The notes: a model not told the origin generated them from the letters alone. A stretch of 64,000 nucleotides of DNA from Comamonas sp. B21-038 (GCF_022387135.1 NZ_CP092462.1:4154001-4218000); one strand, 5' to 3'; positions 44,268-53,593 are shown, counted from the stretch's first letter. Made by a program: numbers and translations.

Positions 44268-44630
44268 TCAGCCCTGCTTCAGCCACACCGCGCCATCGCG
44301 CTCTTCCACCGCCACCGCGTCGAGGCTGGCACCCCGGCAGGGGCCGCCGACGCATTTGCCGGTATCGGGCTGGTAGATGGCCCCGTGGTAGGGGCACAGA
44401 ATGAACTGGCGGCCACTCTCCAGAATGTCGCCATCAAAGTCCATCGCCACGCTGGCGTGCTGGCACTCGTTGATCCAGCCGTGCAGCTGGCCCTGCCAGC
44501 GGATCACAAAGGCCTTCTGGCCGTTGGGCAGCTGGAAGAAAAAGGGCTTGCCGTTGTCCTGCAGGTCGGCGCTGGCACCCAGCGGTTCAGTGCCGTCAAA
44601 CAAGATGGTGGGGGCGGTGGGCTCGGTCAT
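44268..44630 (-). CDS. Rieske [2Fe-2S] ferredoxin-like protein
   Basis: A 120-residue Rieske protein. Cluster ligands are Cys56-x-His58 and Cys79-x-x-His82 (CQH ... CPYH), about the spacing of soluble Rieske ferredoxins. Two more Cys at 93 and 98 follow in GKCVGGPCRG, in the region where respiratory-type Rieske proteins have their conserved C-terminal GPAP part. It could pass electrons to an oxygenase, but no oxygenase gene is nearby. The ATG before TEPTAPTILFDG was chosen because the longer frame shows no family similarity. Confidence 0.87.
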   Translation of the reverse strand: MTEPTAPTILFDGTEPLGASADLQDNGKPFFFQLPNGQKAFVIRWQGQLHGWINECQHASVAMDFDGDILESGRQFILCPYHGAIYQPDTGKCVGGPCRGASLDAVAVEERDGAVWLKQG

Positions 44631-44725
44631 GGCGGGCGCGCTGTCGTGGTTGTGGTCGTCAAAAAGAAAAGGCAGCCGCTGCGTGCGCGGGTGCACGCGG
44701 CAGCTGCCCGGTGGGCTGGTGGCCG

Positions 44726-46204
44726 TTATACGCTGGCCGCCTTGGTGGGCATGCTGGCAATCACCTGGGCCACGGCGGCGGTGAGCTTCTTGGCATACGG
44801 CACATGCAGGAACTCATTGGGTCCGTGCGCATTGCTCTTGGGGCCCAGCACGCCGCAGACCATCATCTGCGCTTTGGGGAAGCCGGCGCTGAGCATGCCC
44901 ATCAGCGGGATCGAGCCGCCCTGGCCGATAAAGCCGCAGTCCGCGCCAAAGTGCGCACGGCTCGATTGGTTGAGCGCGTTCAGGAACCAGTCGCTGGTGT
45001 TGGGGGCATTCCAGCCGTTGGCGCCGCTGGCGCCTTCCCAGGTGACCTTGGCCTGGTAGGGCGCGTTGTCTTCGAGCAGGGTCTTGAGCTCCTGCATGCA
45101 CTGCGTGGCATCGACCAGCGGGGGCAGGCGCAGGCTCAGCTTGAAGGCGGTATAGGGGCGCAGCACATTGCCGGCATCCTGCAGCGCGGGCAGGCCCTCG
45201 GCACCGGTGACGGACAGGGTCGGCTCCCAGGTGCGCTTGAGCAGCGCCTGCGTAGGGTCGGTGGTGGTGGGCAGCGCAAACAGGCTGGAGCCATTGCAAT
45301 CAAAATGCGCCCAGGGGAAGCGCTTGTACAGCTCATCGCCCAGAATGCCGGCCGTGGCCTGCGCCTGGGCCAGGCGCTCTGCCGGCACCGCGCAGTGGAA
45401 GCTCTCGGGCAGCAGGCGGCCGGTCTTGCTGTCTTCCAGGCGGTCGAGCACCTGGCGCATGATGCGGAAGGACGAGGGCACGACGCCCGAGGCATCGCCC
45501 GAGTGCACGCCTTCGGTGAGGATCTCGACCTTCAAGGTACCCGCGACCATGCCGCGCAGGCTGGTGGTCAGCCACAGCTGGTCGTAGTTGCCGGCGCCGC
45601 TGTCCAGACAGATCACCAGGCCCACATCGCCCAGGCGGGGCTTGAGCATGTCGATGTAGACCGGCAGATCGCCCGAGCCGCTTTCCTCGCAGGTCTCGAT
45701 CAGGCCGACGATGCGCGGGTGCGGCACATTCTGGCGCTTGAGTTCCTGGATGGCGGCCACGCTGGCGTAGGTGGCATAGCCGTCGTCGGCGCCGCCCCGG
45801 CCGTAGAGCTTGCCGTCTTCGTATTTGGGGGTCCAGGGGCCCAGGTCATTGCGCCAGCCGGAGAACTCGGGCTGCTTGTCCAGGTGTCCGTACATCAGCA
45901 CGGTTTGCTCGCTCTGGGCCTGGGTCGCAGGCACCTCGAAGAACAGCACCGGCGTGCGGCCCGGCACGCGCACCACTTCCAGTTTCAGCCCTTCAACCTT
46001 CTGCGCCTCAATCCAGCTGGCGGCATTGCGCACCACGGTGTCGATGAAACCATGCTGCTCCCAGTTGCCATCGAAGCCCGGCGACTTGGCGGGGATGGCG
46101 ATGTAGTCGGTCAGCTGGCGAAGAATATCGCGGTCCCACTGCTGGCTGATATGGCTGAGGGCAGCATCGGCTTGCAGCTGGGCGGCGTCGAGGCGGGCGT
46201 TCAT
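44726..46204 (-). CDS. M20 family metallopeptidase (dipeptidase type)
   Basis: A 492-residue cytoplasmic M20 peptidase of the carnosinase/CNDP-like group. Zinc motifs: MYGHLDKQPE, YGRGGADDGYA and the acidic pair in ETCEESGSGDLPVYID. A dimerisation-type insert lies between about 230 and 400. AGGAG is 8 bases before the ATG. It stands alone between the Rieske and metW genes. The exact dipeptide preference cannot be predicted. Confidence 0.9.
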   Translation of the reverse strand: MNARLDAAQLQADAALSHISQQWDRDILRQLTDYIAIPAKSPGFDGNWEQHGFIDTVVRNAASWIEAQKVEGLKLEVVRVPGRTPVLFFEVPATQAQSEQTVLMYGHLDKQPEFSGWRNDLGPWTPKYEDGKLYGRGGADDGYATYASVAAIQELKRQNVPHPRIVGLIETCEESGSGDLPVYIDMLKPRLGDVGLVICLDSGAGNYDQLWLTTSLRGMVAGTLKVEILTEGVHSGDASGVVPSSFRIMRQVLDRLEDSKTGRLLPESFHCAVPAERLAQAQATAGILGDELYKRFPWAHFDCNGSSLFALPTTTDPTQALLKRTWEPTLSVTGAEGLPALQDAGNVLRPYTAFKLSLRLPPLVDATQCMQELKTLLEDNAPYQAKVTWEGASGANGWNAPNTSDWFLNALNQSSRAHFGADCGFIGQGGSIPLMGMLSAGFPKAQMMVCGVLGPKSNAHGPNEFLHVPYAKKLTAAVAQVIASMPTKAASV

Positions 46205-46347
46205 GGGCGAATCTCCTGGAGGTGCTGCCACGAAAAGGGCAGCCGCAGGCATAAGCGTACCAGCGCAGGCGCCACCCGGCTATCGCCTGCGGCAAAGCCC
46301 TGCTGCCTTTGTACAGCGCAGAGCCCGCCGCGTGGCGCGCCGTGGGC

Positions 46348-46935
46348 TCAGGCGTGCTCGAAGTGGAACACCGCCGTGCCGGCGCGGGCATTGGGGAGCC
46401 AGCGCCGCACCTCGCCGTTTTGCAGGCCAAAGCTGTCCAGAATGTGCAGCTTGTTCTTGAGCGCCAGTACCTCGAAATCCTTGAAGGTGCCGACGCGGAT
46501 GTTGGGCGTGTCGTACCACTGGTAGGGCAGGCGCTTGGTCACGGGCATGCGGCCTTGCAGGATCGACAGGCGGTTGGGCCAGTGCGCAAAGTTGGGGAAG
46601 GCGACCACGCCTTGCTTGCCGATGCGCGCAGTCTCGCGCAGCATCACCTCGGCATTGCGCAGATGCTGCAAGGTGTCGATCTGCAGCACTACATCAAAGC
46701 TGTTGTCCTCGAAGATGGCCAGGCCGTCTTCCAGGTTCAGCTGCAGCACGTTCACGCCCCGGCGCACGCAGGCCAGCACATTGGCGTCGTCAAACTCGAT
46801 GCCATAGCCGCTGCATTCGCGCTCGCGCTGCAGGTAGGCCAGCAGGCTGCCGTCGCCGCAGCCCAGGTCCAGCACGCGGGCGCCCTTGGGTACCAGGTTG
46901 GCAATCGCCTGGAAGGTGGAAGAAGACTCGGTCAT
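46348..46935 (-). CDS. metW: Methionine biosynthesis protein MetW
   Basis: A 195-residue SAM-methyltransferase-fold protein with the motif [15 protein letters not shown] and the family stretch [20 protein letters not shown]. MetW is required, with MetX, for the homoserine acyltransferase step in many proteobacteria. Its start overlaps the metX stop by four bases (ATGA), so both are made from the SAM-controlled transcript. Confidence 0.95.
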   Translation of the reverse strand: MTESSSTFQAIANLVPKGARVLDLGCGDGSLLAYLQRERECSGYGIEFDDANVLACVRRGVNVLQLNLEDGLAIFEDNSFDVVLQIDTLQHLRNAEVMLRETARIGKQGVVAFPNFAHWPNRLSILQGRMPVTKRLPYQWYDTPNIRVGTFKDFEVLALKNKLHILDSFGLQNGEVRRWLPNARAGTAVFHFEHA

Positions 46936-48089
46936 GCGGCCTCCTGGCTGCGGGGCAGGCCGGCGCTCAGTTCGCGGGCCATGTTTTCAAAATAGGAGCG
47001 CATCACGCCCATGTAGCGGGCATCGTCGAGCAAGAAGGCATCGTGGCCATGGGGCGCGTCGATCTCGGCGTAGCTGACGGTGCGGCGGTTGTCGAGCAAG
47101 GCCTTGACGATCTCGCGGCTGCGCGCTGGCGAGAAGCGCCAGTCGGTGCTGAAGCTCACCAGCATGAAGCGCGCCTTGGCGCCGGCCAGCGCCTGGGTCA
47201 GGTCGCCGCCAAACGGCTTGGCCGGGTCGAAGTAGTCGAGCGCGCGGGTGATCAGCAAATAGGTATTGGCATCGAAGTAGTCGCTGAACTTGTCGCCCTG
47301 GTAGCGCAGATAGCTCTCGATCTGGAACTCCACATCCTGGGTGCTGTATTTCAAGTCCAGGCCTTCGCGCAGCTGGCGGCCGAACTTCTGGTTCATCACA
47401 TCGTCGCTCAGGTAGGTGATGTGGCCGATCATGCGCGCAATGCGCAGGCCGCGCTTGGGAACCACGCCTTCTCTGTAGAAGTGGCCGCCATGGAAGTCCG
47501 GGTCGGTCACGATGGCGCGGCGCGCCACCTCGTTGAACGCAATGTTCTCGGCCGACAGACAGGGGGCGCTGGCCACCACCACCGCATGGCGCATGCGGTC
47601 GGGGTACTGCAAGGTCCAGGACAGCGCCTGCATGCCGCCCAGGCTGCCACCCAGCACGGCGGCCAGCTGGCGGATGCCCAGCCGGTCCAGCAGCAGCGCC
47701 TGGGCGTTGACCCAGTCCTCCACCGTCACGACCGGGAAATCGGCGCCGTAGACAGCACCGGTGTCCGGACTCAGGTGCATGGGCCCGGTAGAGCCAAAGC
47801 AGGAGCCCAGGTTGTTGACGCCGATGACAAAGAAATGGTTGGTATCGACCGGCTTGCCCGGGCCGATCATGTTGTCCCACCAGCCCTCGCTCTTGGCCTG
47901 GCCCTCGTAGTGGCCGGCCACGTGGTGGGAGGCATTGAGTGCATGGCAGACCAGGATGGCGTTGGAGCGGTCGGCGTTGAGCTGGCCGTAGGTCTCGTAG
48001 GCCAGATGGTAGTCGCGGATGGAGGCGCCACTTTGAAGAGGGAGCGCCTCCGGGAAATGCATTGATTGGGGTGTCGCAACGAATGACAT
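46932..48089 (-). CDS. metX: Homoserine O-acyltransferase
   Basis: A 385-residue alpha/beta-hydrolase-fold acyltransferase, first committed step from homoserine to methionine. The nucleophile Ser149 is in [22 protein letters not shown] and [12 protein letters not shown] are family motifs; the acid and base are near the C-terminus (DRRFSPAR region and PHGHDAF). In proteobacteria with MetW the acyl donor is often succinyl-CoA, so acetyl versus succinyl is left open. The ATG directly follows the U-run of an intrinsic terminator, with no Shine-Dalgarno sequence, so translation may depend on the leader structure. Confidence 0.95.
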   Translation of the reverse strand: MSFVATPQSMHFPEALPLQSGASIRDYHLAYETYGQLNADRSNAILVCHALNASHHVAGHYEGQAKSEGWWDNMIGPGKPVDTNHFFVIGVNNLGSCFGSTGPMHLSPDTGAVYGADFPVVTVEDWVNAQALLLDRLGIRQLAAVLGGSLGGMQALSWTLQYPDRMRHAVVVASAPCLSAENIAFNEVARRAIVTDPDFHGGHFYREGVVPKRGLRIARMIGHITYLSDDVMNQKFGRQLREGLDLKYSTQDVEFQIESYLRYQGDKFSDYFDANTYLLITRALDYFDPAKPFGGDLTQALAGAKARFMLVSFSTDWRFSPARSREIVKALLDNRRTVSYAEIDAPHGHDAFLLDDARYMGVMRSYFENMARELSAGLPRSQEAA

Positions 48090-48122
48090 AAAAAACCCGG
48101 CAACGCTAAAAACGAGGCCGGG
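48090..48122 (-). terminator. Intrinsic terminator/expression platform in the metX leader
   Basis: In the transcript CCCGGC (48122-48117) pairs with GCCGGG (48101-48096) and is followed by six U directly before the metX ATG. The position, immediately downstream of a SAM-II-like aptamer, is that of a regulated terminator that stops transcription when SAM is plentiful. Confidence 0.8.
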
Positions 48123-48140
48123 TCGATGGAATGCAGTCGC

Positions 48141-48202
48141 CTACCGAGTCTTTAGCTGGATTTATAAAGCGCCCGCAAGCTGAAGCAAATCGGCGCCGTG
48201 AA
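48141..48202 (-). promoter_or_regulatory. SAM-II-like riboswitch upstream of metX
   Basis: The leader reads GGCGCC-GATTT, then TTGC, GGGCGCT, TATAAAT and AGCTAAA followed by GG, which matches in order the conserved bases of the SAM-II aptamer (GAUUU ... UUGC ... GCGC ... AUAAAU ... GCUAAA ... GG). GGCGCC can pair with GGGCGCT to form P1. The gene downstream is metX, the classic SAM-II target, and a terminator lies between. SAM-II is best known from alphaproteobacteria. Confidence 0.85.
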
Positions 48203-48240
48203 ATCTGAGTGTACTGCAAATCGGCCGCGCATGGGCTGCG

Positions 48241-48732
48241 TCAACTGCCGCCCAGGTAGAGCCGGTTGGAGCTCTTGACCTCTTCCATCACCGCGTAGGT
48301 ACGGGTCTCGCGCACGCCGGGCAATTGCCACAAGACCTCACCGGCAAAGTGGCGGTAGTGGTTCATGTCGGCCACGCGGATCTTCACCAGGTAGTCAAAG
48401 CCGCCGGCCACCATATGGCACTCCATGATCTCGGGCCGCACCTGCACCGCCGCCTTGAACTCGTCAAACACATTGGGCGTGGTGCGGTCCAGCAGCACCT
48501 CGATGAAGACCAGCATCGCCGCGCCCAGCTTTTGCGGGTTCAGCCGCGCCTCGTAGCCGGTGATATAGCCCTCCTTGGTCAGGCGCTGCACCCGGGCCAG
48601 CACGGCCGTGGCCGACAGCGATACCGCCTCGGCCAGCTTCAGGTTGGAGATGCGGCCGTCCCGCTGCAGCACGGCCAGAATGCGCAGATCGATGCGGTCG
48701 AGGTCGTCCGGCGGGTCGATGATGGCGGTCAT
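48241..48732 (-). CDS. Lrp/AsnC-family regulator of putA (PutR-like)
   Basis: A 163-residue Lrp-type regulator with helix-turn-helix (RIDLRILAVLQRDGRISNLKLAEAVSLSATAVLARVQRL, residues about 12-50) and a RAM effector domain. It is divergent from putA with about 100 bp between the starts, an arrangement known for PutR/Lrp-type proline activators. The intergenic part has an AT-rich GAATTT ... AAATTC symmetry around 48736-48778 that could be its site. It probably senses proline and activates putA. Confidence 0.88.
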   Translation of the reverse strand: MTAIIDPPDDLDRIDLRILAVLQRDGRISNLKLAEAVSLSATAVLARVQRLTKEGYITGYEARLNPQKLGAAMLVFIEVLLDRTTPNVFDEFKAAVQVRPEIMECHMVAGGFDYLVKIRVADMNHYRHFAGEVLWQLPGVRETRTYAVMEEVKSSNRLYLGGS

Positions 48733-48836
48733 GGGCAGAATTTTTCACTAAGAATGGGCCACATTATGGAGAGAAATTCAAACCACAAACGATCACACTG
48801 GCGGCATTCACTATCTACTCTGAACACGAGCCCGCC

Positions 48837-51800
48837 ATGACTGCCAACGCCGTTGTTGACAACCAGCCCTCCACCAACTCGCCATTTTCGGCCACGGGCA
48901 GCAGCCCATCTGGTGCCAGTGCTCCTGTTTTTAATGAGCTGGTGTCGGCCTTGCAGCCCGCCTCGGCACTGCGGGCGGCCATCACTGCCGCCTACCGCAA
49001 GCCCGAGACCGAAGCGCTGCAAGCACTGCTGCCCCAGGCCACGCCACCCGCCGCCATCGCCCAGGCCGGCGATGCGCTGGCGCTGCAGCTGGCCCGCACG
49101 CTGCGCGAGCGCAAGGCCGACAGCGGCCGCTCCGGCCTGGTGCAAGGCCTGCTGCAGGAGTTCGCACTGTCGTCGCAAGAAGGCATTGCGCTGATGTGCC
49201 TGGCCGAGGCGCTGCTGCGTATCCCCGATACGGCCACGCGCGATGTGCTGATCCGCGACAAGATCGCCCACGGCCAGTGGAAGGCCCATGTGGGCAAGAG
49301 CCCGTCGATGTTCGTCAATGCCGCCGCCTGGGGCCTGGTGCTGACCGGCAAGCTGGTGGCCACGCACAGCGAAGGCTCGCTGGGCCAGTCGCTCACCCGC
49401 CTGATCGGCCGGGGCGGCGAGCCGCTGATCCGCAAGGGCGTGGACATGGCCATGCGCATGATGGGCGAGCAGTTCGTCACCGGCGAGACGATTGGCGAAG
49501 CGCTGAAGAACGCCGAGCGCCTGGAGGCCAAGGGCTTCCGCTACTCCTACGACATGCTGGGCGAAGCGGCGATGACCAGCGATGACGCCAAGCGCTATCT
49601 GCGCGACTACGAAAACGCGATCCATGCAATCGGCAAGGCCAGCAATGGCCGGGGCGTCTACGAAGGCCCGGGCATCTCGATCAAGCTGTCGGCCCTGCAC
49701 CCGCGCTACAGCCGCGCCCAGTATGACCGCGTGATGGCCGAGCTCTACCCGGTGGTGCTGCAGCTGGCCGTGCTGGCCAAAAGCTACAACATCGGCCTCA
49801 ATATCGACGCCGAAGAGGCCGACCGCCTGGAGCTGTCGCTGGACCTGCTGGAAAAGCTCTGCTTTGCGCCCGAGCTGGCCGGTTTTGCCGGCATCGGCTT
49901 TGTCGTGCAGGCCTACCAAAAGCGTTGCCCCTATGTGCTGGACTTCATCATCGACCTGGCCCGCCGCAGCCAGCACCGCCTGATGGTGCGCCTGGTCAAG
50001 GGCGCCTACTGGGACAGCGAGATCAAGCGCGCCCAGATCGACGGTCTCGAAGGCTACCCGGTCTACACCCGCAAGGCCTATACCGATGTGTCCTACCTGG
50101 CCTGCGCGCGCCAGCTGCTGGCCGCGCCCGATGCGGTCTACCCCCAGTTCGCCACGCACAATGCCCACACCCTGGCCACCATCTACCACCTGGCCGACCC
50201 GGCCCGCTACCAGCCCGGCCAGTACGAGTTCCAGTGCCTGCACGGCATGGGCGAGCCGCTGTACGAACAGGTGGTGGGCCGCACGGCCAGCGAAAACCTG
50301 GGCCGCCCCTGCCGCATCTATGCCCCCGTGGGCACGCATGAAACCCTGCTGGCCTACCTGGTGCGCCGCCTGCTCGAGAACGGCGCCAACACCAGCTTTG
50401 TGAACCGCATCGCCGACCAGGACATCCCCCTGGCCAAGCTGGTGGAAAACCCCGTGACCACCGCCCAGCAATGGGCACAGAGCGAAGGCCAGCTCGGCCT
50501 GCCCAACCCGCACATTGCCCAGCCGCGCGCGCTGTATGGCGCAAGCCGCAGCAATTCGGCCGGGCTGGACCTGTCCAACGACAACCGCCTGCGCGCGCTG
50601 CAGCACGACCTGCAGGCCAGCGCACAGATGGCCTGGCATGCCCAGCCCCTGCTGGCAGACGGCGCCCCCGCCTCTACCCAGCCGAGCGAGCCCGTGCTGA
50701 ACCCGGCCGACCACAGCGACCAGGTCGGCACGGTCACGCAGGCATCGGCCGATCAGGTGGAGTTTGCGCTGGCTGCTGCCCAGGCCGCCGCCGCCCGCTG
50801 GCAGGCCACCCCGGCGGCCCAGCGCGCCGATTGCCTGGCCAAGGCCGGTGACCTGCTCGAAGCCCATATGCCCACCTTGATGGGCGTGCTGGTGCGCGAG
50901 GCGGGCAAGACCTGCTCCAACGCGATTGCCGAAGTGCGCGAAGCGGTGGACTTTCTGCGCTTCTACGCCGCCCAGGTGCGCAGCTGGGGCCAGGCGGATT
51001 ACCAGGCCCTGGGCCCGGTGGTCTGCATCAGCCCCTGGAACTTCCCGCTGGCCATCTTCAGCGGCCAGATTGCTGCCGCGCTGGCTGCCGGCAACACCGT
51101 GCTGGCCAAACCGGCCGAGCAGACCCCGCTGATCGCCGCCGCTGCCGTGCAGGCGCTGTGGCAGGCGGGCGTGCCGCACGATGTGCTGCAGCTGCTGCCG
51201 GGCACCGGCGAGACCGTGGGTGCCCGCCTGGTGGGCGACAGCCGCGTGCAGGCCGTGATGTTCACCGGCTCGACCGAAGTGGCCCGCATTCTGCAAAAGA
51301 CCCTGGCCCAGCGCCTCGATGCCCAGGGCCAGCCCGTGACCCTGGTGGCCGAGACCGGCGGCCAGAACGCGATGATCGTGGACTCCTCCGCGCTGGCCGA
51401 GCAGGTGGTGGTCGATGTGCTGTCCTCGGCCTTTGACTCGGCCGGCCAGCGCTGCTCGGCGCTGCGCGTGCTCTGCGTGCAGGAAGAGGCCGCCGATCGC
51501 CTGCTGCACATGCTGCGCGGCGCGATGCAGGAGCTCCAGGTCGGCAACCCCTGCCAGCTCAAGACCGATGTAGGCCCCGTCATCGACGCCGAAGCCAAGG
51601 GCGTCATCGACCAGCACATTGCCCGCATGCAGGCCGCCGGCCACCAGGTCTGGCAAAACGGCGGCGCCAGCGCGCAGGGCACCTTTGTGCCGCCGACGGT
51701 GATCGCCATCCGCCAGCTGTCCGAACTCAAGCGCGAAGTCTTCGGCCCGGTGCTGCATGTGCTGCGCTACCGCCGCGAGAACCTGCCCCAGCTGCTGGCC

Positions 51801-52700
51801 GACATCAATGCCACCGGCTACGCCCTCACCTTGGGCCTCCACACCCGCATTGACGAGACCATCAGCCAGGTGGTCACTGCTGCGCATGCCGGCAATATCT
51901 ATGTGAACCGCAACATCGTCGGCGCCGTCGTCGGTGTGCAGCCCTTTGGCGGCGAAGGCCTGTCGGGCACGGGTCCCAAGGCCGGCGGCCCGCTGTACAT
52001 GCTGCGCCTGCTCAGCCGCATGCCGGCCACGGCCACGGTCGATGCGCTGGCCCACCTGCCCCGCATGGCGGGCAATGAGGCGCCCGCGCCCGCCACTGGC
52101 CAGCGCGGCCATGCCCATGGCCTGGAGCAGGCCGATGCCGCCCCGGCCGCTGCGCTGGATGCGCTGCAAAGCTGGGCCAGCCAGCAAGGCCAGGGCGAGC
52201 TGGCAGCGCTGTGCCAGCGCTATGCTGCCCATACCGGCAATGGCTTTGCGGCCGAGCTGCCCGGCCCGACCGGTGAGCGCAATCTGTATGTGCTGAGCGG
52301 CCGCGAGCGCGTGGGCTGCGTGGCCAGCACCACAAGCCTGCTGCTGGCCCAGCTCGCCGCCGTGCTGGCGGCTGGCTCCACCGCCGTGTGGCCCGCCAAC
52401 AGCCAGTACGCCAGCCTGCTGGCACAGCTGCCCGCATCGGTACGTGCCTCGGTGCAACTGTCGGCGCACAGCGCGCAGGCCTTCCTGCAGTCCGAAGCCT
52501 TCGATGCGCTGATCGCCGATGCCGCCAGCGGCTGGCTGCCCACCGGCAGCAGCCTGGCGGGCCGCCCCGGCGCCATTGTGCCGATCACCGCCCAGGCCGC
52601 CGATGGCAGCGTGCCACTGTTCCGCCTGCTGGCCGAGCATGCGATCAGCATCAACACCGCAGCAGCGGGCGGCAATGCGAGCCTGATGACCTTGGACTGA
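48837..52700 (+). CDS. putA: Bifunctional proline dehydrogenase / L-glutamate gamma-semialdehyde dehydrogenase PutA
   Basis: A 1287-residue enzyme that oxidises proline to glutamate. The alpha and FAD-barrel domain is at about 65-560 (GRGVYEGPGISIKLSALHPR, NIDAEEADRLELSLDLLE, LVKGAYWDSEIKRAQ). The aldehyde dehydrogenase domain follows from about 620; the nucleophile is about Cys873 in AGQRCSALRVL. A C-terminal lid/dimerisation domain ends the protein, so it is a long-type PutA. The N-terminal 60 residues are Ala/Ser/Pro-rich and do not contain the ribbon-helix-helix domain of E. coli PutA, so autoregulation is not expected; a divergent Lrp-type gene takes that place. Confidence 0.97.
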   Translation: MTANAVVDNQPSTNSPFSATGSSPSGASAPVFNELVSALQPASALRAAITAAYRKPETEALQALLPQATPPAAIAQAGDALALQLARTLRERKADSGRSGLVQGLLQEFALSSQEGIALMCLAEALLRIPDTATRDVLIRDKIAHGQWKAHVGKSPSMFVNAAAWGLVLTGKLVATHSEGSLGQSLTRLIGRGGEPLIRKGVDMAMRMMGEQFVTGETIGEALKNAERLEAKGFRYSYDMLGEAAMTSDDAKRYLRDYENAIHAIGKASNGRGVYEGPGISIKLSALHPRYSRAQYDRVMAELYPVVLQLAVLAKSYNIGLNIDAEEADRLELSLDLLEKLCFAPELAGFAGIGFVVQAYQKRCPYVLDFIIDLARRSQHRLMVRLVKGAYWDSEIKRAQIDGLEGYPVYTRKAYTDVSYLACARQLLAAPDAVYPQFATHNAHTLATIYHLADPARYQPGQYEFQCLHGMGEPLYEQVVGRTASENLGRPCRIYAPVGTHETLLAYLVRRLLENGANTSFVNRIADQDIPLAKLVENPVTTAQQWAQSEGQLGLPNPHIAQPRALYGASRSNSAGLDLSNDNRLRALQHDLQASAQMAWHAQPLLADGAPASTQPSEPVLNPADHSDQVGTVTQASADQVEFALAAAQAAAARWQATPAAQRADCLAKAGDLLEAHMPTLMGVLVREAGKTCSNAIAEVREAVDFLRFYAAQVRSWGQADYQALGPVVCISPWNFPLAIFSGQIAAALAAGNTVLAKPAEQTPLIAAAAVQALWQAGVPHDVLQLLPGTGETVGARLVGDSRVQAVMFTGSTEVARILQKTLAQRLDAQGQPVTLVAETGGQNAMIVDSSALAEQVVVDVLSSAFDSAGQRCSALRVLCVQEEAADRLLHMLRGAMQELQVGNPCQLKTDVGPVIDAEAKGVIDQHIARMQAAGHQVWQNGGASAQGTFVPPTVIAIRQLSELKREVFGPVLHVLRYRRENLPQLLADINATGYALTLGLHTRIDETISQVVTAAHAGNIYVNRNIVGAVVGVQPFGGEGLSGTGPKAGGPLYMLRLLSRMPATATVDALAHLPRMAGNEAPAPATGQRGHAHGLEQADAAPAAALDALQSWASQQGQGELAALCQRYAAHTGNGFAAELPGPTGERNLYVLSGRERVGCVASTTSLLLAQLAAVLAAGSTAVWPANSQYASLLAQLPASVRASVQLSAHSAQAFLQSEAFDALIADAASGWLPTGSSLAGRPGAIVPITAQAADGSVPLFRLLAEHAISINTAAAGGNASLMTLD

Positions 52701-52730
52701 GGCTGAGACTTGGGGCGCCGCCCCATCCAA

Positions 52731-52764
52731 AAAGGGCTGGAGATCGCAGGATCCCCAGCCCTTT
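52731..52764. terminator. Terminator between putA and the GDT1-family gene
   Basis: AAAGGGCTGG (52731-52740) and CCAGCCCTTT (52755-52764) form a perfect 10-bp stem with a 14-base loop, 30 bp after the putA stop. The A and T ends allow it to serve the converging genes on both strands. Confidence 0.8.
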
Positions 52765-52805
52765 GCGTTTGAGCGTTGCCGGTGTTGCTGGCGCCGCCAG
52801 CGCCG

Positions 52806-53378
52806 TCAGTCCATCGTGGTGAACAGCGCAGCCACGCCCAGCACCAGGAAGATCACCGCACAGACACGGTGGATCCAGCGGATCGGCAGCTTCTTGGTGA
52901 TCTTGTCGCCAAACCAGACCACCGGCGCATTGGCCAGCATCATGCCGATCGTGGTGCCGGCGACCACCCAGTAATAGGAAGCCGGGTACTTGGCGGCCAG
53001 CCCCACGGTGGCCAGCTGGGTCTTGTCGCCCATCTCGGCCAGGAAGAACAGCAGCACCGTGGTGCCGAACACGCCCCAGCGGCCGCTGCTCTTGCCCGCT
53101 TCGTCCTCGTCGATCTTGTCGGGAATCAGCATCCAGCCGGCCATCAGGATGAAGGACACGCCCAGAATCCAGCGCAGCACATCAGGGCCCAGCATTGTCG
53201 TGATCCAGGCACCGACGGCGCCGGCGAGCGCATGGTTGACCAGGGTCGAGACAAAGATGCCCAGCACAATGGGCCAGGGTTTGCGGTATTTGGCAGCAAG
53301 GACGAGCGATAGCAGCTGTGTCTTGTCGCCCATTTCGGCAAGGGCGACGACAGCGGTCGAGAGGAGAAAGGCTTCCAT
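52806..53378 (-). CDS. TMEM165/GDT1 (UPF0016) family Mn/cation exporter
   Basis: A 190-residue inner-membrane protein made of two similar halves. The family motif E-x-G-D-K-T-Q occurs twice, at residues 15-21 and 115-121, exactly 100 residues apart, each in a membrane helix. A charged linker (DKIDEDEAGKSS) joins the halves. Bacterial members (MntX, MneA) export manganese. A yybP-ykoY riboswitch in the leader, a known Mn2+ sensor, supports manganese as substrate. Confidence 0.93.
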   Translation of the reverse strand: MEAFLLSTAVVALAEMGDKTQLLSLVLAAKYRKPWPIVLGIFVSTLVNHALAGAVGAWITTMLGPDVLRWILGVSFILMAGWMLIPDKIDEDEAGKSSGRWGVFGTTVLLFFLAEMGDKTQLATVGLAAKYPASYYWVVAGTTIGMMLANAPVVWFGDKITKKLPIRWIHRVCAVIFLVLGVAALFTTMD

Positions 53379-53454
53379 GAGTGGGGATCGTTATTGCAGC
53401 CGGATATAGCAAGACAGCATTGACCGCATCGCGACTCCGGCATTGGATCGCAAC

Positions 53455-53582
53455 GTGGTCAATGGTCTCGCCCAGCATCCTCATCACAAGGTGCCGTGTA
53501 CGCCATAGGCCGCGAAGGCCCAAGTTTGTTGACGCACACTCCGCGGCGCATTGCACGCCCGGCAGGCTACTCCCCAAAGACT
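53455..53582 (-). promoter_or_regulatory. yybP-ykoY manganese riboswitch
   Basis: The leader of the exporter gene reads TTTGGGGAGTAGCC at its 5' side, CGTCAACA in the middle and GGCGAGACCATTGACC at its 3' side, which are the conserved loop sequences of the yybP-ykoY aptamer (GGGGAGUAG and GCGAGACC). A GC-rich arm (GGCCTTCGCGGCC) sits between. ATTGACC of the 3' side can pair alternatively with GGTCAAT about 40 bases downstream, a candidate expression platform. With high Mn2+ the exporter should be switched on. Confidence 0.88.
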
Positions 53583-53587
53583 GGCGC

Positions 53588-53593
53588 ATCATA
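53588..53593 (-). promoter_or_regulatory. Candidate -10 box for the Mn exporter transcript
   Basis: TATGAT on the minus strand lies 6-7 bases before the first conserved base of the riboswitch, so transcription would begin right at the aptamer. No good -35 hexamer is seen at 16-18 bp. Confidence 0.45.

Noticed and set aside
48729..52730. A 1333-codon open frame on the minus strand opposite putA
   Set aside because: It is a shadow of the GC-rich third-position pattern of putA; the translation is low-complexity (His, Gln, Gly, Ala rich) and has no family motifs, whereas the plus-strand frame is clearly PutA.
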